Assembly (NCBI GenBank): GCA_945902805.1
Contig: CAMDMZ010000034.1
Location: 1 to 50,050, forward strand
DNA length: 50,050 bases
Direction of reading: 5' to 3'
Source of the DNA: Propionivibrio dicarboxylicus
Lineage (GTDB): Bacteria > Pseudomonadota > Gammaproteobacteria > Burkholderiales > Rhodocyclaceae
Under the pieces are notes generated by a model. That model worked only from the letters and a program-made list of their open reading frames with translations. It was not told the origin of the DNA and did not search any database. Positions 1-7,962 of this stretch are shown here, piece by piece. How positions within the stretch are numbered: the first letter of the stretch is position 1; each line of letters opens with the position of its first letter. Made by a program: the position numbers and the translations under genes.

Positions 1-136
1 TCCAGCGAAACCGCGAATTATCTTCGACTGGAATCGGTTCGTCAAGTAAAAGTCAAGCTTTTTTGCGAAGGATAGCCTTTTCGGCCACGAGACTACAATG
101 TGAGGCTCATCACCATCGTCACGAAAAGGCTTGCCG

Positions 137-1537
137 ATGAACGCCCCGACCAACCGTCTGCCGCTTTCCCAGCGTCTTGCCGATGCATTGCGCGCACGTT
201 TTGGTTCCCGGTTTTCAACCACACAAGCGATCCGCGACCACCATGGTAAGGATGAGTCCTCGCATCCGCCCATGCCCCCCGATGCGGTGGTGTTCGCCGA
301 AACGACCGAAGAAATTGCGACCATTGTGCGGCTATGCCATAGTCACCGCACGCCCGTAATTGCCTACGGCACGGGCACCTCGCTCGAGGGTCATCTCCTG
401 GCCACCTGCGGCGGCGTTTGTATTGACCTATCCGGACTAAATCGGATCATCGCCGTCCGCCCGGAGGATCTCGACGCCACCGTGCAGTGCGGCGTCACCC
501 GAAAGGCACTCAATGCGGCGCTGAATGGTACCGGGCTGTTTTTCCCGATCGATCCGGGCGCCGATGCCAGCCTGGGCGGCATGGCGGCAACGCGTGCCTC
601 GGGAACCAATGCCGTGCGCTACGGCACCATGCGCGAAAACGTGCTTGGCATGACGGTCGTGATGCCGGATGGCAGCATCGTCAAAACGGGAACGCGTGCT
701 CGCAAGTCCTCAGCCGGCTACGACCTAACGCGCCTCTTCGTCGGATCGGAAGGTACGCTAGGCATCATCACTGAGCTCACAGTACGCCTGTATCCCATCC
801 CGGAAGCGATCTCAAGCGCGGTTTGCAACTTCGCCAACATTACCGATGCGGTCAGCGCCGTGATTCAGACCATACAACTCGGGGTTCCTGTGGCGCGCAT
901 CGAACTCCTGGATGCTCTATGCCTGACCGCCATCAACCGTTACAGCAAGACGACACTGACCGAAGCGCCAACCTTGTTTTTTGAATTCCACGGTTCGCCC
1001 ACCGGCGTCGAGGAACAGGCACGGGCCGTGCAGGAAATTGCCAGCGAACATGGTGGTCATGAATTCCAGTGGGCGACGCGTCCCGAAGACCGCAGCCGGC
1101 TGTGGCAAGCCCGCCATGACACCTACTATGCCTGTCTCGGGCTGAAACCCGGGGCGCGAGCATTGACGACAGATGTCTGCGTACCCATTTCACGCCTGGC
1201 CGAGTGCATTGCCGAAACGCTGGCGGATCTGGAAACCACCGGAATGCCAGCACCCATCGTCGGCCACGTTGGCGACGGCAATTTCCACATGCTGTTGCTG
1301 GCTGATCCGGATAACGCGGACGAAAATCTGCGCGCCCATGAGTTCGCTGCGCGCCTTGCGCAGCGGGCAATCCGTAAGGACGGAACCTGCACCGGCGAAC
1401 ATGGCATTGGAATTGGCAAGCAGGACTACATGCGACTCGAACATGGCGACGCAGCGATTGCCCTGATGCGTAAAATCAAGCAAGCGATTGATCCCGACAA
1501 CATCATGAATCCAGGCAAGATCTTGCCCCCACCCTAA
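137..1537 (+). CDS. FAD-linked 2-hydroxyacid oxidase (GlcD / D-lactate dehydrogenase type)
   Basis: Predicted flavoprotein of 466 residues that oxidises a 2-hydroxyacid such as D-lactate or glycolate to the 2-oxoacid and passes electrons to a cytochrome or quinone. The N-terminal half has the PCMH-type FAD-binding fold, with GTGTSLEGH near residue 78 and a GSEGTLGIIT segment near 200. The C-terminal half has the family signatures HVGDGNFH (about 376) and GEHGIGIGK (about 419). I chose ATG 137 because AAAAGG lies 7 bases before it; an in-frame TTG at 131 is too close to that site. It precedes the IorAB gene by 79 bases, so the two may be co-transcribed. The exact substrate cannot be told from sequence; glycolate, D-lactate and other 2-hydroxyacids are all possible. 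No signal peptide is visible. Confidence 0.85.
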   Translation: MNAPTNRLPLSQRLADALRARFGSRFSTTQAIRDHHGKDESSHPPMPPDAVVFAETTEEIATIVRLCHSHRTPVIAYGTGTSLEGHLLATCGGVCIDLSGLNRIIAVRPEDLDATVQCGVTRKALNAALNGTGLFFPIDPGADASLGGMAATRASGTNAVRYGTMRENVLGMTVVMPDGSIVKTGTRARKSSAGYDLTRLFVGSEGTLGIITELTVRLYPIPEAISSAVCNFANITDAVSAVIQTIQLGVPVARIELLDALCLTAINRYSKTTLTEAPTLFFEFHGSPTGVEEQARAVQEIASEHGGHEFQWATRPEDRSRLWQARHDTYYACLGLKPGARALTTDVCVPISRLAECIAETLADLETTGMPAPIVGHVGDGNFHMLLLADPDNADENLRAHEFAARLAQRAIRKDGTCTGEHGIGIGKQDYMRLEHGDAAIALMRKIKQAIDPDNIMNPGKILPPP

Positions 1538-1616
1538 ACCAGGGTGACAAGGCAGGGGTGACGCCCTCTGTAAGGCGATCGCCACGGTAAATCCGAAACA
1601 CGTTTTGGGAGGAGCC

Positions 1617-4600
1617 ATGAACGCCATACCCGATTCAAGTTTGCCCGCCTTGAAGAGCGTCTCGCTCGACGACAAATACACACTTGACCAGGGCCGCGTC
1701 TTCCTCAGCGGTACCCAGGCCATCGTTCGCCTGCTACTGCTCCAGCACCAGCGCGATGCGCTCGCCGGTTTGCGCACTTCCGGCTATGTTTCCGGCTATC
1801 GAGGCTCACCTTTGGGTGGCCTCGATCAAGCCCTTTGGGGCGCAAGGCAACACCTCAAACGTAACGACATCGTGTTCCAGCCAGGCGTCAATGAGGACCT
1901 CGCAGCGACCGCGATCTGGGGCACGCAGCAGGTCAATCTTTTCCCCGGGGCCACCCGCGATGGCGTGTTCGGCCTCTGGTACGGCAAAGGTCCCGGCGTC
2001 GACCGCTGCGGTGATGTGTTCAAGCACGCCAACTCGGCCGGTACCTGGCATCGCGGCGGCGTCCTAGCGATTGCCGGCGATGATCATAACGCTCGCTCAT
2101 CGACCGTCGCGCACCAATCGGAACACGCCTTCAAGGCGGCAATGATGCCGGTACTGGTACCCGCCAGCGTCCAAGAGTTTCTCGATCTCGGCCTGCACGG
2201 CTGGGCCATGAGCCGCTACTCGGGATGCTGGGTCGGCTTCAAGGCCGTTGCCGATACGGTCGAATCCTCAGCTTCGGTCGAGGTCGCAACCGATCGCGTC
2301 AAGATTCTGTTGCCGGACGATTTTCAAGTTCCCGAAGGCGGACTCAACATCCGCTGGCCAGACGATCGGCTACAACAGGAAGCGCGGCTGCTCAATTACA
2401 AGCTCTACGCCGCGCTCGCCTACTGCCGCGCCAATAAGCTCGATCGCATCGTGATTGATTCACCTGCCCCGCGACTGGGCATCATCACTACCGGAAAGAG
2501 CTACTTGGATGTACGCCAAGCCTTCGATGATCTCGGCATCGACGATCAACTCGCTGCGGAACTGGGCATTCGCCTGTACAAGGTTGGCATGGTCTGGCCG
2601 CTGGAACCGGAAGGTGTGCGCCACTTCGCCGCCGGCCTGGAAGAAATCCTGGTCGTCGAAGAGAAGCGTCAGCTCATTGAATACCAGTTGAAGGAAGAGC
2701 TCTACAACTGGCGCGAAGATGTGCGTCCGCGCGTGATCGGCAAGTTTGACGAGAAAGGCGAGTGGGCCTTGCCACACAGTAGTTGGCTGCTGCCCGCCGC
2801 CGGCGAATTGTCACCAGCGCAAATTGCTCGCGTGATTGCCGATCGCATTGGTCGCCACTTCACCTCAACGCGCATCCGCGACCGACTGGCGATCATCGAG
2901 GCCAAGGAGTGCTCCACCACTACCGTCATCCCCATTGCACGGACGCCATTCTTTTGCCCGGGCTGCCCGCACAACACGTCGACCAAAGTACCGGAAGGCT
3001 CCAGCGCGCTGGCCGGCATCGGTTGTCACTACATGGTGCTGTGGATGAACCGCAACACCGCGACCTATTCGCACATGGGCGGCGAAGGCGTGGCCTGGCT
3101 GGGGCAGGCACCATTCACCGAGCGCCGGCACGTTTTTGTCAATCTCGGCGATGGCACCTACTTCCACTCCGGCCTGCTCGCTATCCGCGCCGCCGTCGCC
3201 GGTGGGGTGAATGCCACCTACAAGATTCTCTACAACGATGCCGTTGCGATGACTGGCGGCCAGGCCGTGGACGGCACCATCAGCGTGCCGCGCATCGCGC
3301 ATCAACTGCATGCCGAAGGCGTCGGCCATGTCGTGGTCGTCACCGATGGCAGTGTCCGATCCTACGGCGCGGCGGACCTGCCTCACGGTGTGCCGATCCG
3401 GCATCGCGATGACATGGACGCGATCCAGCGCGAAATGCGCGAATGCCCCGGCGTCTCGGCCATCATCTATGACCAGACCTGCGCTGCCGAAAAGCGCCGT
3501 CGACGCAAACGCGGCAAGATGATCGATCCGCCACGGCGCTTGTTCATCCACGACGCGGTGTGCGAAGGTTGCGGCGACTGTGGCGTGCAATCCAACTGCC
3601 TCGCCATCATTCCGGTTGAAACGGAGTTCGGGCGCAAGCGCGCTATCGATCAGTCGGCCTGCAACAAAGATTACTCCTGCGCCAACGGCTTTTGCCCGAG
3701 CTTCGTTTCCGTCATTGGCGGCAGCGTGCGCAAGGGGCGCGGTTTGGTCGAAGACGGCTTTGGCGCCGCCCCGCCAGCGCCGACTTTTTCGTCGACCGTC
3801 ACGCCCTATGGCATCCTCATCACCGGAGTCGGCGGTACCGGTGTCGTGACCATTGGCGCCCTGATCGGCATGGCCGCGCATATCGACGGCAAGGGTGTCA
3901 CTGTCCTCGACATGACCGGCTTGGCGCAAAAAGGCGGCGCCGTTTTGTCGCACGTGCGCATCTGCGACGACCCTACCGCCATCCACGCCGTACGTATCGC
4001 CACCGGCGAGGCCGACGCGGTCATTGGCGGCGACATCGTGGTTGCGGCGTCACATGATGCGTTGGCACGAATGCGCGAGGGACGCACGCGGATCGCCGTG
4101 AACTGCGCCGAAACTCCCACCGCCGAGTTCACACGAAATCCGGAATGGCTGTTCCCACAAGCGCGGATGCAAGCCACGATCAATGAGGCGGTGGGCCAAG
4201 GTAACGCGCACTTCATCGATGCCACCGAGCTCGGACGCCAACTGCTCGGCGATGCGATTGCCGCCAACCTGTTCCTGCTCGGCTACGCCTGGCAACTCGG
4301 GCTAGTGCCGGTTTCGTTCGCCGCACTCGATCGCGCCATCGAGTTGAATGGCACGGCAGTGGCGATGAATCGTGCCGCCTTCCTCTGGGGCCGCCGTGCC
4401 GCTCACGACCTGCCGGCCGTCATGGCCCTGGCAAAACCACAAAGCGCCGTCCTGCCAGTCCCGAAAAGGGGATTTCCTTCGGTCACGCCGACTTTTGAAG
4501 CCTCCTTTGCGCAACGAATCGCTTTCCTCACCGCCTATCAGGATGCAACCTACGCCGAACGCTACCGCATCGCCGTGGAACGGGTACGTGCCGTCGGACA

Positions 4601-5105
4601 TCCAGAATTGACCGACGCCGTCATGCGCAACCTGTTCAAGCTGATGGCGATCAAGGACGAATACGAGGTGGCACGGCTCTACGCTGAAACCGATTTCCTG
4701 CAAAAGATTGACGCCCAATTCGACGGCAACTGGCAGCTACGCTTTCATCTCGCGCCGCCCATTCTTGCGCGGCCCGACCCAACCACTGGCGAAATTCGCA
4801 AGATGGATTTCGGTCCCTGGATGCTGGTCGTTTTCAAATGGCTGGCGAAAGCACGTCGCTGGCGCGGTACGCGCTGGGATATCCTTGGCCGCAGCGCAGA
4901 ACGGCAGCGCGACCGGCAACTTCTGGCTGAGTACGACGCCGATATCAACGCGCTATTACCGCGACTCACGAACGAGAAGCTGAAAGCAGCCATTGCCCTG
5001 GCCTCTCTTCCCGACAAGATTCGCGGCTACGGCCATGTCCGTAGCCGGAGTATCGAAGCCACCCAAACGGAACGTGCCGCACTGCGTGAGAAGCTGCACT
5101 GCTGA
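1617..5105 (+). CDS. Fused indolepyruvate ferredoxin oxidoreductase (IorA-IorB type)
   Basis: A 1162-residue thiamine-diphosphate enzyme predicted to decarboxylate aryl-pyruvates (indolepyruvate, phenylpyruvate) oxidatively to the aryl-acetyl-CoA, reducing ferredoxin. Order: N-terminal pyrimidine-binding domain (a YRGSPLGGLD segment near residue 64), central domain, TPP-binding domain with GDGTYFHSG near 511, a cysteine-rich iron-sulfur segment from about 647 (CEGCGDC followed by further Cys), then a gamma-type domain beginning GVGGTGVVT near 735. The two subunits of archaeal IorAB are fused here, as is usual for the proteobacterial family of about 1150-1190 residues. GGGAGGA (1607-1613) sets the ATG at 1617 rather than the in-frame TTG at 1605. 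Two copies of the dispersed repeat lie inside the frame (3763-3790 and a long form at 4444-4497). With the PaaK-like and acyl-CoA ligases downstream it suggests aromatic amino acid breakdown. Confidence 0.9.
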   Translation: MNAIPDSSLPALKSVSLDDKYTLDQGRVFLSGTQAIVRLLLLQHQRDALAGLRTSGYVSGYRGSPLGGLDQALWGARQHLKRNDIVFQPGVNEDLAATAIWGTQQVNLFPGATRDGVFGLWYGKGPGVDRCGDVFKHANSAGTWHRGGVLAIAGDDHNARSSTVAHQSEHAFKAAMMPVLVPASVQEFLDLGLHGWAMSRYSGCWVGFKAVADTVESSASVEVATDRVKILLPDDFQVPEGGLNIRWPDDRLQQEARLLNYKLYAALAYCRANKLDRIVIDSPAPRLGIITTGKSYLDVRQAFDDLGIDDQLAAELGIRLYKVGMVWPLEPEGVRHFAAGLEEILVVEEKRQLIEYQLKEELYNWREDVRPRVIGKFDEKGEWALPHSSWLLPAAGELSPAQIARVIADRIGRHFTSTRIRDRLAIIEAKECSTTTVIPIARTPFFCPGCPHNTSTKVPEGSSALAGIGCHYMVLWMNRNTATYSHMGGEGVAWLGQAPFTERRHVFVNLGDGTYFHSGLLAIRAAVAGGVNATYKILYNDAVAMTGGQAVDGTISVPRIAHQLHAEGVGHVVVVTDGSVRSYGAADLPHGVPIRHRDDMDAIQREMRECPGVSAIIYDQTCAAEKRRRRKRGKMIDPPRRLFIHDAVCEGCGDCGVQSNCLAIIPVETEFGRKRAIDQSACNKDYSCANGFCPSFVSVIGGSVRKGRGLVEDGFGAAPPAPTFSSTVTPYGILITGVGGTGVVTIGALIGMAAHIDGKGVTVLDMTGLAQKGGAVLSHVRICDDPTAIHAVRIATGEADAVIGGDIVVAASHDALARMREGRTRIAVNCAETPTAEFTRNPEWLFPQARMQATINEAVGQGNAHFIDATELGRQLLGDAIAANLFLLGYAWQLGLVPVSFAALDRAIELNGTAVAMNRAAFLWGRRAAHDLPAVMALAKPQSAVLPVPKRGFPSVTPTFEASFAQRIAFLTAYQDATYAERYRIAVERVRAVGHPELTDAVMRNLFKLMAIKDEYEVARLYAETDFLQKIDAQFDGNWQLRFHLAPPILARPDPTTGEIRKMDFGPWMLVVFKWLAKARRWRGTRWDILGRSAERQRDRQLLAEYDADINALLPRLTNEKLKAAIALASLPDKIRGYGHVRSRSIEATQTERAALREKLHC
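3763..3790 (+). repeat. Dispersed short repeat, copy 1 (inside iorAB)
   Basis: Matches the core GCCAGCGCCGACTTTTT exactly (3773-3789) with the upstream CCG-rich part. It is read in frame as the linker APPAPTFSS between the iron-sulfur segment and the gamma domain. Confidence 0.7.
4444..4497 (+). repeat. Dispersed repeat, long form with inserted hairpin (inside iorAB)
   Basis: Starts and ends like the short repeat (GCGCCGTCCTGCCA at the left, GCCGACTTTT at the right) but has about 28 extra bases between them that can fold through CCGAA/TTCGG. The inverted counterpart is at 31781-31836. It is translated in frame as a linker containing PVPKRGFPS. Confidence 0.65.
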
Positions 5106-5158
5106 AATACAATCGCCGTCTTTACTTGTCCGCAGCGCCGCCATGCTCGCAAAACCAG

Positions 5159-5938
5159 ATGAGCAACACCGACTCTGACTCATCCACATCGACGCGATCA
5201 CCCCTGATTGGTGCGATCGTGGCCCAGGTTCTCGGCGCAGTGGTTTCAGTCCTCCTGTTCGTCTTCATCATGCCCGAAATCCTGGCCTATCCGGTCCTGG
5301 CCGGATTGATCCAGGGCGCATCGGCATCCATGATGAGTTACCGCTTGCACGCCCCGCGCTGGTGGCAGGCGATTCACCTGGCTTTCCCGCCGTTGGCCGT
5401 TCTCGGGCACTCGCTGGCACTGCCGCCGATGGTCTGGTTGATCGCCTTCGCCCTGGTCCTGCTGATCTTCTGGCGCACTGACCAAAGTCGCGTTCCTCTG
5501 TACTTGACCAATGCCACCACCGCCGGTGCCCTCGCACAACTGATCCCGTCCGGGCCGCGCTACGTCCTCGATATCGGTTGCGGCGATGGCGGTCTGCTGC
5601 GTCGCCTGGCCCGATCCCGCCCGGATTGCGAATTCGTCGGCATTGAGCACGCGCCGCTGACCTGGCTCTGGGCCAGAGTGCTCTCCAGCAGCCTATCTAA
5701 CGTGCACATTCGCCTGGGTGATTTCTGGAAGCAACCGCTGGCCGCATACGACCTGGTCTATGCCTTTCTCTCGCCGACACCGATGCCGGCGCTCTGGCTC
5801 AAGGTCAGGGAAGAGATGCGACCGGGCTGCCTGCTGGTCAGCAACAGCTTCGCCGTACCCGACCAGAATCCGTTAAACATCATCGAGGTCGCCGACAAAC
5901 GCCAGTCGCAACTCTACTGCTATCGACCCGGAGACTAA
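5159..5938 (+). CDS. Membrane-anchored class I SAM-dependent methyltransferase
   Basis: A 259-residue protein with an N-terminal membrane portion and a cytosolic methyltransferase domain. About three hydrophobic segments span residues 13-110, among them LIGAIVAQVLGAVVSVLLF and MVWLIAFALVLLIFW. They are followed by the Rossmann motif I sequence VLDIGCGDGG (about 137-146) and an acidic motif II region (EFVGIEHAP). Substrate unknown. ATG 5159 was chosen because the downstream sequence begins a plausible N-terminus; an in-frame TTG at 5126 would add 11 residues, and neither start has a strong ribosome site. It lies 53 bases after iorAB on the same strand but has no obvious link to it. A soluble methyltransferase fused to a small helical membrane domain is uncommon; target could be a membrane lipid, quinone or protein. 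Confidence 0.75.
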   Translation: MSNTDSDSSTSTRSPLIGAIVAQVLGAVVSVLLFVFIMPEILAYPVLAGLIQGASASMMSYRLHAPRWWQAIHLAFPPLAVLGHSLALPPMVWLIAFALVLLIFWRTDQSRVPLYLTNATTAGALAQLIPSGPRYVLDIGCGDGGLLRRLARSRPDCEFVGIEHAPLTWLWARVLSSSLSNVHIRLGDFWKQPLAAYDLVYAFLSPTPMPALWLKVREEMRPGCLLVSNSFAVPDQNPLNIIEVADKRQSQLYCYRPGD

Positions 5939-6046
5939 AAAAGCGGGCCTTTGCCACCCAGTTTCGGGCAACGCTTTGGCTCGCCATCGCCAATAATTGC
6001 TTCCTATAGTTTCGTGCCCATCTCTGAGTGGCTCGACGGAGGAAAC

Positions 6047-6736
6047 ATGGCGGACATCATCTGCGTCATCGGCAATAAAGGCGGCACCGGCAAAACCACG
6101 CTTTCGCACATGCTGTGCCAGGGTATGGGCATTCTTGGCCAACGCTCGGTCTGCGTCCTGACCGATACCGACCGCGAACCACTGGACCCAAAGGGCCGCC
6201 GCTACCTGGTCGCCGACGCACGCAAAGGCGATGCGCTGGCCAAGGTGAGCGAAAAGATTCGCTCGCTGCCGGCCTGGATGGGCGTGATCGATGGTGGCGG
6301 CAATCGCACCGAACTTGATCGCCGGTTGTATGCCCTGGCCGATCTGGTTCTGCTGCCGTTCCGCGATTCACACGAAGATATTCGCACCGTGGTACGCGAT
6401 CTCGAGTTGTTCCCCCGCGCGTATGCAATTCCGTCGCAATGGCCGACCCTGCCCTGGCTGCGCGAAGCGGCCGACCACATGGTGGCGGAACAATTGGATG
6501 GTTACCTCGACCGCATCCTGCCGCCGATTACCGCACTGGCAGCGAGTAAAACCCTGCTCGAACGCCACGCCCCGGCGATGATTCCGGTTCCGCTGACCAA
6601 AGCCTGCCAGGATTTCGCCCGTCAGGTGCTGGATCTGCTGCAGGTTCCAATCGAGGAATCCGTCAGCGGATTGGGTGTTTCGAGCGCCCGCCACCTCGGG
6701 CAAGCCACCATGCGACCGGTCGCGCTGGCCGCCTGA
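6047..6736 (+). CDS. Orphan ParA/MinD-type P-loop ATPase
   Basis: A 229-residue ATPase with the deviant Walker A motif of the ParA/MinD/Soj group, GNKGGTGKTT (K11 and K16), and a VIDGGGNRTELDRR segment in the Walker A'/B region. The start is ATG 6047, preceded by GGAGGAAAC; the open frame extends further upstream but without support. No ParB, second partition gene or cargo gene lies next to it. The nearest neighbours are a response regulator on the other strand and phaM about 0.8 kb away. ParA-like ATPases without ParB often position cargo such as carboxysomes, chemoreceptor arrays or storage granules. PhaM binds both PHB granules and DNA, so a role in granule positioning is possible, but this is inference from proximity only. 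Confidence 0.75.
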   Translation: MADIICVIGNKGGTGKTTLSHMLCQGMGILGQRSVCVLTDTDREPLDPKGRRYLVADARKGDALAKVSEKIRSLPAWMGVIDGGGNRTELDRRLYALADLVLLPFRDSHEDIRTVVRDLELFPRAYAIPSQWPTLPWLREAADHMVAEQLDGYLDRILPPITALAASKTLLERHAPAMIPVPLTKACQDFARQVLDLLQVPIEESVSGLGVSSARHLGQATMRPVALAA

Positions 6737-6758
6737 ACGCCTGAACGCTGCGGTCATC

Positions 6759-6776
6759 GAGTCGCCCGATCGACTC
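6759..6776. other. Hairpin at the convergent ParA / response-regulator junction
   Basis: GAGTCG and CGACTC pair around a 6-base loop. On the plus strand a TTCTTTTT stretch follows about 6 bases later, so this could be a weak terminator for the ParA-like gene. The hairpin covers the stop codon of the opposing gene. Confidence 0.35.
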
Positions 6777-7413
6777 AGGCCTTCTTTTTGCGACTCGCGA
6801 TCAAGGCCGCCTCGGCCCGGTTGGTCACCTTGAGTGCCTTGATAATGGCCGAAACGTGAATTTTTACGGTACCTTCGGTCAGTCCCAGCAATTCGGCGAT
6901 CTGGCGATTCGACGTTCCTTCGGCCAAATGATCGAGCACGCGTTCCTGACCCGCAGTCAGACCAAAACGTTTAGCCACGCTGCGCCCACTTTCCGCTTTT
7001 GCGCTGCTGCGACGACTGATCGCATCGCGCATATCCGGATGAACATAGACGTCGCCCGCCAACACCTGTTGCAACGCATCGAGCAACTCTTCACTGGACG
7101 CCGATTTTGAAATGAAGCCGGACGCACCATTCTTCATCACCCCGGCGACGGTATCAGGATCATCCAGCGCCGACAGCACCACCACCGGCACAGTAGGAAA
7201 ACGCCGCCGCACTACCGGCAGAAAGGTTTGCCCTTTGGTGCCGGGCAACATCAGATCAAGCAACATCAAATCAATGTCTTCCTGCTCGAGAATCTGGCTG
7301 GCCTCGGTGGCATCGGCCGCACCCAGTATGCGCACTCCACGGCCCAAAACTTTCAAGGTTGCGATCAAGCCTTCACGCACCAAAGCATGATCCTCAACGA
7401 TAAGTATCTGCAC
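6775..7413 (-). CDS. NarL/FixJ-family two-component response regulator
   Basis: A 212-residue response regulator with an N-terminal receiver domain and a C-terminal LuxR-type helix-turn-helix. The receiver shows the acidic pair E7-D8, the phosphorylation site D53 in LLDLMLP, the switch Ser/Thr in VVLSALDD and the conserved Lys in GFISKS. The output domain contains LTAGQERVLDHLAEG and NRQIAELLGLTEGTVKIHV. The start is GTG 7413, because AAGGAG lies 5 bases upstream and the receiver fold begins directly with QILIVEDH; the frame is open further upstream but that extension is not receiver-like. No histidine kinase is encoded nearby, so the partner is elsewhere. It is divergent from phaM across 126 bases, so it might regulate phaM; this is unproven. 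Confidence 0.9.
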   Translation of the reverse strand: MQILIVEDHALVREGLIATLKVLGRGVRILGAADATEASQILEQEDIDLMLLDLMLPGTKGQTFLPVVRRRFPTVPVVVLSALDDPDTVAGVMKNGASGFISKSASSEELLDALQQVLAGDVYVHPDMRDAISRRSSAKAESGRSVAKRFGLTAGQERVLDHLAEGTSNRQIAELLGLTEGTVKIHVSAIIKALKVTNRAEAALIASRKKKA

Positions 7414-7539
7414 AGCAACTCCTTGTCGACCAGATTTATGCAGGAAGTGTAGCGCGTTCTGGCGCTTCGCTGCTACGGCCGCTGCGACTGCGGTCGATAG
7501 CTGGAGTAAGATCAACTCATCATTCAACGGGAGTCATAC

Positions 7540-7947
7540 ATGAGCCACACACCGTCCAACGATCCGATGGATTTCCTCAAGAACATGTTGGGTAGCATGG
7601 GCATGCCGCTACCGGGCATGGTGACGCCGACACTGGATACCGACGAACTGGAAAAGCGCGTCAAGGATTTGAAGGCCGTCGAAGGCTGGCTCAAGACCAA
7701 TCTCGGCATGCTGCAAATGACCATTCAGGGCTTGGAGATGCAGCGCGCGACGCTGGTGGCCATGCAAAACTTCAGCCATTCCGCGAACAGCGAGGAATCC
7801 ACGACCAACGCGTTCGCCAACCCCGCCATGTGGCCGTGGAACTTCATGCAACAGGCGACCGCCGCCGCGACAGCAGGAAGCGATGCGGTAACGGCTGCTG
7901 TGGACAGTGTCGCAACCGCTGCCAAGTCGGCGAAAAGCAAGAAATAA
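7540..7947 (+). CDS. phaM: PhaM-type polyhydroxyalkanoate granule regulatory protein
   Basis: A 135-residue protein matching the PhaM family of betaproteobacteria. In Ralstonia PhaM activates PHB synthase PhaC1, binds PHB granules and attaches them to the nucleoid, evening out their inheritance. The recognisable part is the N-terminal region DPMDFLKNMLGSMG followed by the ELEKRVKDLKAVEGWL segment, a predicted helix that can form a coiled coil. The C-terminus is an Ala/Lys-rich tail ending AAKSAKSKK, similar to histone H1-like DNA-binding tails. GGGAG lies just before the ATG. No PHA synthase or phasin gene is in the window. The presence of this protein indicates that the organism stores PHB. 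Confidence 0.85.
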   Translation: MSHTPSNDPMDFLKNMLGSMGMPLPGMVTPTLDTDELEKRVKDLKAVEGWLKTNLGMLQMTIQGLEMQRATLVAMQNFSHSANSEESTTNAFANPAMWPWNFMQQATAAATAGSDAVTAAVDSVATAAKSAKSKK

Positions 7948-7962
7948 AGCGGTCAGCGGCGA

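Noticed and set aside
2865-3986. Minus-strand open frame across iorAB
   Set aside because: Shadow frame; the plus strand carries a complete and well-motivated enzyme.
6841-6880. Possible copy of the dispersed repeat (TTTTT and CCTTCGGTC in the response regulator)
   Set aside because: The match is short and is explained by the conserved LuxR helix-turn-helix codons; the full pattern is absent.
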